NCBI GenBank assembly: GCA_944332645.1
Contig: CALVKK010000039.1
Location: forward strand, 1 to 9,470
DNA: 9,470 nucleotides
From: an uncultured Bacilli bacterium
Lineage (GTDB): Bacteria > Bacillota_I > Bacilli_A > RF39 > UBA660
Direction of reading: 5' to 3'
In this document: positions 5,807 through 9,470 of the stretch, piece by piece
Layout of the letters: every line of letters begins with the position of its first letter
Numbering within the stretch: the first letter of the stretch is position 1
The notes under the pieces: model-generated
What the model was told of the DNA's origin: nothing
Seen by the model: only the letters and a program-made list of their open reading frames with translations
Databases searched by the model: none
Translations under genes and position numbers: made by a program

Positions 5807-7099
5807 CTAATATAAGTATTTTTTAACTTTTATAATATGATAAATAGTAACATAAATAATATTGATGCTACTAGCAATAATTAAACTATAAATTCCTAGT
5901 TTAAGATAGCAGCAAATGATCAAAATAACTGTTCTTAATATCATACCTATTAGGGTATCCTTCATCGCTTCTTTTGATTTTCCGATTGCTTGTAACGATG
6001 AAGTTAGCGGAGCTTGAATATAATGAAGTAGACAGATAGGTGCAAGAATCTTAATATAATTTATCCCTTGATCGGTAGCAAAAATCAATTTTAGTGGAAT
6101 TTGTGGAACTAAAACAAAAATAATCGTTGCGGGGATGCCAATTAATAATGAGAAAAAAATTGCTTGTTTGATTTTTGTTTTAACATATTTAAAATTCTTA
6201 TTGGCATATCCTTTACTTACGATTGGCAATAAAGCTTGTGAAATAGCGCCAGTGAAAAAAGATGGTAGTAAAATTAAAGGCATAACGTAACCATTTAGTA
6301 TTCCATATTCATTTAATATGTATTGATTAGAATAACCCAATTTAATCAAAAAATAAGTTAAAATAATCGGTTCAAAAAACATACCAATCGTTCCAATTAA
6401 TCTACTGCCAGTAGTCGGTAAACTTATTCCTAAGATGTCTTTGACATCACTGATATTAGGAGTGATATCTTTTTTTGATAACTTAAATTTTTTAGGTAGA
6501 AAGAAAAATAGAATGATAATTGATGTTAATTCACTGATAATGTTAGATAAAATTAGAAATGCAACCGCAAATTCTAATCCTTTTAAAAGAAACATCGGTG
6601 TAAATAAAATGATACTAATTAATCTAGTCACATCTTCTAAAACATTAGATAAAACATGAGGAAACATTCTTTGTTTACCAAAAAAATAACCGCGAAGAAT
6701 TCCTGATATTGATATAAACGGTAGAACTAATCCAATCGCTAATAAAGAGTAATAAGATCGAGGTTCATGTAATAGATTATTAGCAATAAATCTAGCAGAT
6801 AATAAAACCAATAGCATAATTAATATATTAACTATAATTGCTATAAAAGTGGCCGAAAAAATCAATTTTTTACTGCTTCTTTTATCTTCAGAGACCAATT
6901 TAGAGATAGCTGTTGGCATTCCTAAAGTACAAATGGCAATAAACAACATGAAAGTCGGATTAACTAACATGTATAATCCAATTCCTTCTGTACCAACTGA
7001 TCTAGTCATAACGATTTTAATAACCATACTTAATATTTTAGTAATCAATCCACCAATTATTAAAATTATTGTTGAAATGACAAATTTATTTTTTTTCAT
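5807..7099 (-). CDS. SpoVB/MurJ-family lipid-linked oligosaccharide flippase (MOP superfamily)
   Basis: This encodes a 430-residue integral membrane protein with about 12 hydrophobic segments. Start ATG 7099 follows AAAGGTGAT (7110-7102). After the first helix comes TRSVGTEGIGLYMLVNP (32-48), then TLGMPTAISKLVSE (58-71); this R-x-x-G-x-E-G-x-G-L-Y and G-x-P-x-A-I-S-K pair is diagnostic of the SpoVB/YtgP branch. ISGILRGYFFGKQRM (about 125-140) is the usual second signature. The family flips undecaprenyl-linked precursors across the membrane: lipid II for MurJ-type members, spore cortex precursor for SpoVB. B. subtilis SpoVB is about 518 residues and YtgP about 544, so this one is shorter, with roughly two helices fewer at the C-terminus. 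It is the first gene of a two-gene leftward unit with the FkbM gene and is divergent from comN-relA. The sequence does not decide whether the substrate is lipid II or another glycan lipid. Confidence 0.88.
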   Translation of the reverse strand: MKKNKFVISTIILIIGGLITKILSMVIKIVMTRSVGTEGIGLYMLVNPTFMLFIAICTLGMPTAISKLVSEDKRSSKKLIFSATFIAIIVNILIMLLVLLSARFIANNLLHEPRSYYSLLAIGLVLPFISISGILRGYFFGKQRMFPHVLSNVLEDVTRLISIILFTPMFLLKGLEFAVAFLILSNIISELTSIIILFFFLPKKFKLSKKDITPNISDVKDILGISLPTTGSRLIGTIGMFFEPIILTYFLIKLGYSNQYILNEYGILNGYVMPLILLPSFFTGAISQALLPIVSKGYANKNFKYVKTKIKQAIFFSLLIGIPATIIFVLVPQIPLKLIFATDQGINYIKILAPICLLHYIQAPLTSSLQAIGKSKEAMKDTLIGMILRTVILIICCYLKLGIYSLIIASSINIIYVTIYHIIKVKKYLY

Positions 7100-7107
7100 A
7101 AATCACC

Positions 7108-7136
7108 TTTAAAAATATCACTTTTTTTTATATAAT
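7108..7136 (+). promoter_or_regulatory. Likely promoter of the comN-relA operon
   Basis: TTTAAA (7108-7113, four of six to the -35 consensus), a 17-base spacer and a perfect TATAAT (7131-7136) predict a start near 7143 and a leader of about 33 bases. The -35 overlaps the ribosome-binding site of the divergent flippase gene. A second TATAAA-like box at 7151-7156 lacks a good -35. No clear flippase promoter was found on the other strand. Confidence 0.5.
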
Positions 7137-7164
7137 ATATGTATGAGTTTTATAAAATAGAAAT

Positions 7165-7170
7165 AGGTGA
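7165..7170 (+). promoter_or_regulatory. Ribosome-binding site fixing the comN start at GTG 7176
   Basis: AGGTGA lies five bases before GTG 7176. The in-frame GTG at 7167 is part of this site itself and cannot be the start, so the first three upstream codons are excluded. Confidence 0.75.
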
Positions 7171-7175
7171 TAGTT

Positions 7176-7451
7176 GTGAATTATGAATTTAATAGTTTAG
7201 AAGAATTGTACAATAGATTGAAACCCGCTTTAGAAGCTAAAAGAATTCAAATGAAAAGAAATGGATTTAATTATATCAGAATTGAAGATAGTTGGAATTA
7301 TTTAAAAGAAATTAAATGGAAAAAAGCAAGAGATCTATCCTTGTATGAAATGGTTGATGATGTTTTAAACATCGACGATATTGTTATAGATAGTTATATA
7401 AGAGGTAAAATGAATTTAAAAAATAGAGAAATTTATTTTAAAGAAGAGTGA
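7176..7451 (+). CDS. comN: ComN-type post-transcriptional regulator
   Basis: This encodes a small soluble protein of 91 residues that starts at GTG. The pattern is an N-terminal helix with ALEAKRIQMKRNGFN (about 18-32), then IEDSWNYLKEIKWKK (35-49), then a LYEMVDDVLNID helix (54-65) and a short SYIRGKMN tail. This L-x-x-K...G-[FY]...I-x-x-[SW]-W-x-Y-L...K-W-K-K layout matches my memory of the small post-transcriptional regulator family named for B. subtilis ComN (YrzD), which promotes comE mRNA accumulation and localisation. Length and all-helical character agree. It lies between the divergent SpoVB-like flippase and relA, a neighbourhood shared in part with Bacilli. It ends four bases before relA, so the two are co-transcribed and probably translationally coupled. 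No comE gene is in the window, so the target here is unknown. Confidence 0.72.
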   Translation: MNYEFNSLEELYNRLKPALEAKRIQMKRNGFNYIRIEDSWNYLKEIKWKKARDLSLYEMVDDVLNIDDIVIDSYIRGKMNLKNREIYFKEE

Positions 7452-7455
7452 TAAA

Positions 7456-9470
7456 ATGACACATAGTGCTAAAAATTTTGAACAATTAGCCAAAAAATTA
7501 AAAGTTTATATTAAAAATGATTTAGAAATAGAAGAAATAAAAAAAGCCTATGATTTTGCAAAAGAAAGACACGAAGGACAAAAACGAATTAGTGGTGAAG
7601 ACTATATAATTCATCCTTTAAATGTCGCATATATTCTTAGTGAGATTCATGCTGATAGCAAAACGATTGCAGCTGCTTTACTCCACGACACTATTGAAGA
7701 CTGTAATGTTGAAAAAGAGCAATTAGAAGAATTGTTTGGACTAGAAGTTGCTAAACTAGTTGAAAGCATAACTAAAATAAATAAGTTAAATTTTACTGGT
7801 GATACAGATGCAATGATAGCTAATCAACGAAAAATTTTAATTGGTCTAACTGAAGATGTTCGAGTAATTATCTTAAAGCTAGCCGATCGTTTGCACAACA
7901 TGCGTACTTTGTGGGCTTTATCCTTAGAAAAACAAAAGGAAAATGCCCGTGAAACATTGGACATTTTTACGCCCATTGCCCATCGGTTAGGTATTAATAG
8001 TATTAAAAGTGAGCTAGAAGATTTATCTTTAAGATATCTTAAACCAGATGTGTATTACGAAATTGTTGAAAAATTAAACAAAACAAAAGTTGAAAGAGAT
8101 AATTACATTGCGGAAATGATGGAAAGTGTTTCCAAAATCCTAAACGAGCACAATATTAAACATCAAATCAAAGGCCGCAGTAAAAGTATTTATAGTATCT
8201 ATAATAAGTTGAGTAAAGGGAAGTCGTTTAATGAAATATATGATTTACTAGCTTTACGTGTTTTTGTTGATAATGAGGCAGAATGTTATCAAGCTTTAGG
8301 TTTGATTCACTCTAAATTCAGACCAATTCCCAAAAGATTTAAGGATTATATCGCTATGCCTAAAACTAATATGTATCAATCATTACATACGACTGTTTTT
8401 GGAATAGATGGCCAATTATTTGAAATTCAAATTAGAACTTATGAAATGGATAAAGTTGCTGAAAACGGTATTGCTTCGCATTGGTCATATAAAGAGGGTA
8501 AATCAAATATGCAAAGTGAAATGGAACAAAAACTTCAATTCTTTAGATTTATTATGGAGCTAAAAAATGAAGAAAGTGATGAACACTTTGTCAATTCAGT
8601 CAAGGAAGATGTCTTAAAAGACACTATTTACGTATTTACACCTATGGGCGATGTAATCGAATTACCAAATGGATCGACACCGATTGATTTTGCTTATCGT
8701 GTTCATTCTAAAGTTGGAGATACTATGGTTGGCGCAATTGTCAACAATACGATTGTTCCTTTAAATTACAAATTGCAAGATAATGATATTGTTAAAATAA
8801 ATACCAGTAAAAATTCGACTCCGAGTCAAGAATGGATTAATATTGCAAAAACAACTCAGGCTAAAAATAAAATAAAATCTTATTTTAATAAGACGATTAA
8901 AGATGACTATTGTCATAAAGGTGAAGAATTACTAAATAAAGAATTGAAAAAAAGAAAAATTATAATGAGTAATTTTCTAAGTCCTGAAAATATCAATCAA
9001 ATTATCGAACAATTAAAGTGTCAAGATTTAAATGAGGTATATATTAATTTAGGTAATGGCAAATTTAATCCAACTCAAGTTATCAATGTTATAACTGAGG
9101 AAAATATTACTAAAGAAGAGATGATATTAAATAAAACTAAGGATAAAGAAGTAAAAATACCTCATCTAAAAAATGATATTATCGTTAAAGGAATCGATGA
9201 TATTAAAGTTAATTTAGCTTCTTGTTGTAAACCAATTAATGGCGATCGTATCGTCGGCTATATTACTAAAGGACATGGTATCACTGTTCACCGCATGGCA
9301 TGTCCTAATGTTAATAAATTAGAAGAACGTCTTATTGAAGTCAAATGGAATAATACAGTTAGAAAATATCCAACTAGTTTACTTATTAAATCGATAGAAG
9401 ATAAAAATATATTGATGGAAATAGTAGCCAAAACTTCTAATAGTGATATTACGATTGAAAGTATTAAATC
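7456..9470 (+). CDS. relA: Bifunctional (p)ppGpp synthetase/hydrolase Rel (C-terminus beyond right edge)
   Basis: There are 671 complete codons without a stop before the window edge. Family members are about 720-740 residues, so only the C-terminal ACT/RRM domain is cut. The hydrolase HD domain keeps R44, H53, HD 77-78, ED 81-82, D144 and N148, the positions I recall for Streptococcus Rel. The synthetase domain has GRSKSIYSIYNK (240-251, Arg241), D263 in YDLLALR, and Glu323 in FEIQIR. RFKD (294-297) is the signature of bifunctional rather than synthetase-only enzymes. A TGS domain (about 390-450), a helical region and a zinc-finger/RIS domain with Cys590, Cys591, His612 and Cys616 follow; ACT starts near 640. 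The enzyme makes and degrades the stringent-response alarmone from GTP or GDP and ATP in response to uncharged tRNA on ribosomes. The start ATG 7456 has only a weak AGAAGAG site within comN, which suggests coupling to comN translation. Confidence 0.95.
   Translation, partial: MTHSAKNFEQLAKKLKVYIKNDLEIEEIKKAYDFAKERHEGQKRISGEDYIIHPLNVAYILSEIHADSKTIAAALLHDTIEDCNVEKEQLEELFGLEVAKLVESITKINKLNFTGDTDAMIANQRKILIGLTEDVRVIILKLADRLHNMRTLWALSLEKQKENARETLDIFTPIAHRLGINSIKSELEDLSLRYLKPDVYYEIVEKLNKTKVERDNYIAEMMESVSKILNEHNIKHQIKGRSKSIYSIYNKLSKGKSFNEIYDLLALRVFVDNEAECYQALGLIHSKFRPIPKRFKDYIAMPKTNMYQSLHTTVFGIDGQLFEIQIRTYEMDKVAENGIASHWSYKEGKSNMQSEMEQKLQFFRFIMELKNEESDEHFVNSVKEDVLKDTIYVFTPMGDVIELPNGSTPIDFAYRVHSKVGDTMVGAIVNNTIVPLNYKLQDNDIVKINTSKNSTPSQEWINIAKTTQAKNKIKSYFNKTIKDDYCHKGEELLNKELKKRKIIMSNFLSPENINQIIEQLKCQDLNEVYINLGNGKFNPTQVINVITEENITKEEMILNKTKDKEVKIPHLKNDIIVKGIDDIKVNLASCCKPINGDRIVGYITKGHGITVHRMACPNVNKLEERLIEVKWNNTVRKYPTSLLIKSIEDKNILMEIVAKTSNSDITIESIK

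Noticed and set aside
6435..7112. Forward-strand open frames at 6435-6659 and 6849-7112
   Set aside because: Both lie antisense to the flippase gene. Their translations are hydrophobic or Asn-rich shadows with no ribosome-binding site, and the minus-strand frame has clear family motifs.
7167..7175. Upstream in-frame GTG start for comN at 7167
   Set aside because: This GTG is part of the AGGTGA ribosome-binding site. GTG 7176 has correct spacing.
1..9470. Mycoplasma-type code with TGA as Trp
   Set aside because: TGA ends helD and comN at expected family lengths and Trp is TGG in every recognised motif. A cell-wall carboxypeptidase is also present.
1..9470. CRISPR array, transposon, prophage or defence system
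   Set aside because: There are no regularly spaced repeats, transposase or integrase motifs, terminal inverted repeats or attachment-site duplications. The SF1 helicase could suggest a defence gene, but its DWRAP and GVAGSGKTTVALHR segments fit HelD.

Overview
This window is very AT-rich and uses the standard bacterial code: TGA is the stop of helD and of comN, and Trp is TGG throughout. The gene set is a bifunctional Rel (p)ppGpp enzyme, a ComN-type regulator, a SpoVB-family flippase, a Gram-positive HelD and a D-Ala-D-Ala carboxypeptidase. Together these point to a low-GC, walled member of the Bacillota, probably an uncultured or gut-type lineage of the class Bacilli. Use of TGA as a stop argues against Mycoplasma-type code 4. 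Ribosome-binding sites are mostly AGGTGAT or GGAGGTG placed close to the start codon.

Layout: (1) 1-1029, minus strand: the N-terminal 343 residues of a putative GT-B-type glycosyl- or glycerophosphotransferase that runs off the left edge. (2) 1030-1167: a divergent promoter region with an extended -10 promoter leftward and a near-consensus TTGACA-17-TAAAAT promoter rightward. (3) 1168-3126, plus: a short HelD-type SF1 motor, the RNA polymerase recycling factor family. (4) 3127-3524: a gene-free gap of 398 bases with a weak hairpin and a perfect 20-bp palindrome. (5) 3525-4658, plus: a secreted S11 D-alanyl-D-alanine carboxypeptidase, ending in a 24-bp palindrome and then a clear intrinsic terminator. 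(6) 4659-4854: a convergent terminator zone that includes a second, probably bidirectional hairpin. (7) 7099 down to 4855, minus: a two-gene unit of a SpoVB/MurJ-family flippase followed by an FkbM-type methyltransferase with an ambiguous start codon. (8) 7100-7175: a divergent promoter region. (9) 7176 to the right edge, plus: comN and relA, separated by only 4 bases. relA is cut off in its ACT domain.

How the genes fit together: most of the window concerns the cell envelope (transferase, carboxypeptidase, flippase, methyltransferase) or global control of transcription and growth (HelD, ComN, Rel). The flippase / comN / relA arrangement looks like a condensed version of a neighbourhood known in Bacilli, while the transferase and the FkbM gene look like more variable surface-polysaccharide genes. 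I found no mobile element, CRISPR array, tRNA, rRNA or defence system. I see no convincing new multi-gene system. The points most worth a second look are the comN-relA coupling, several perfect palindromes, the odd start of the FkbM gene and the short HelD.
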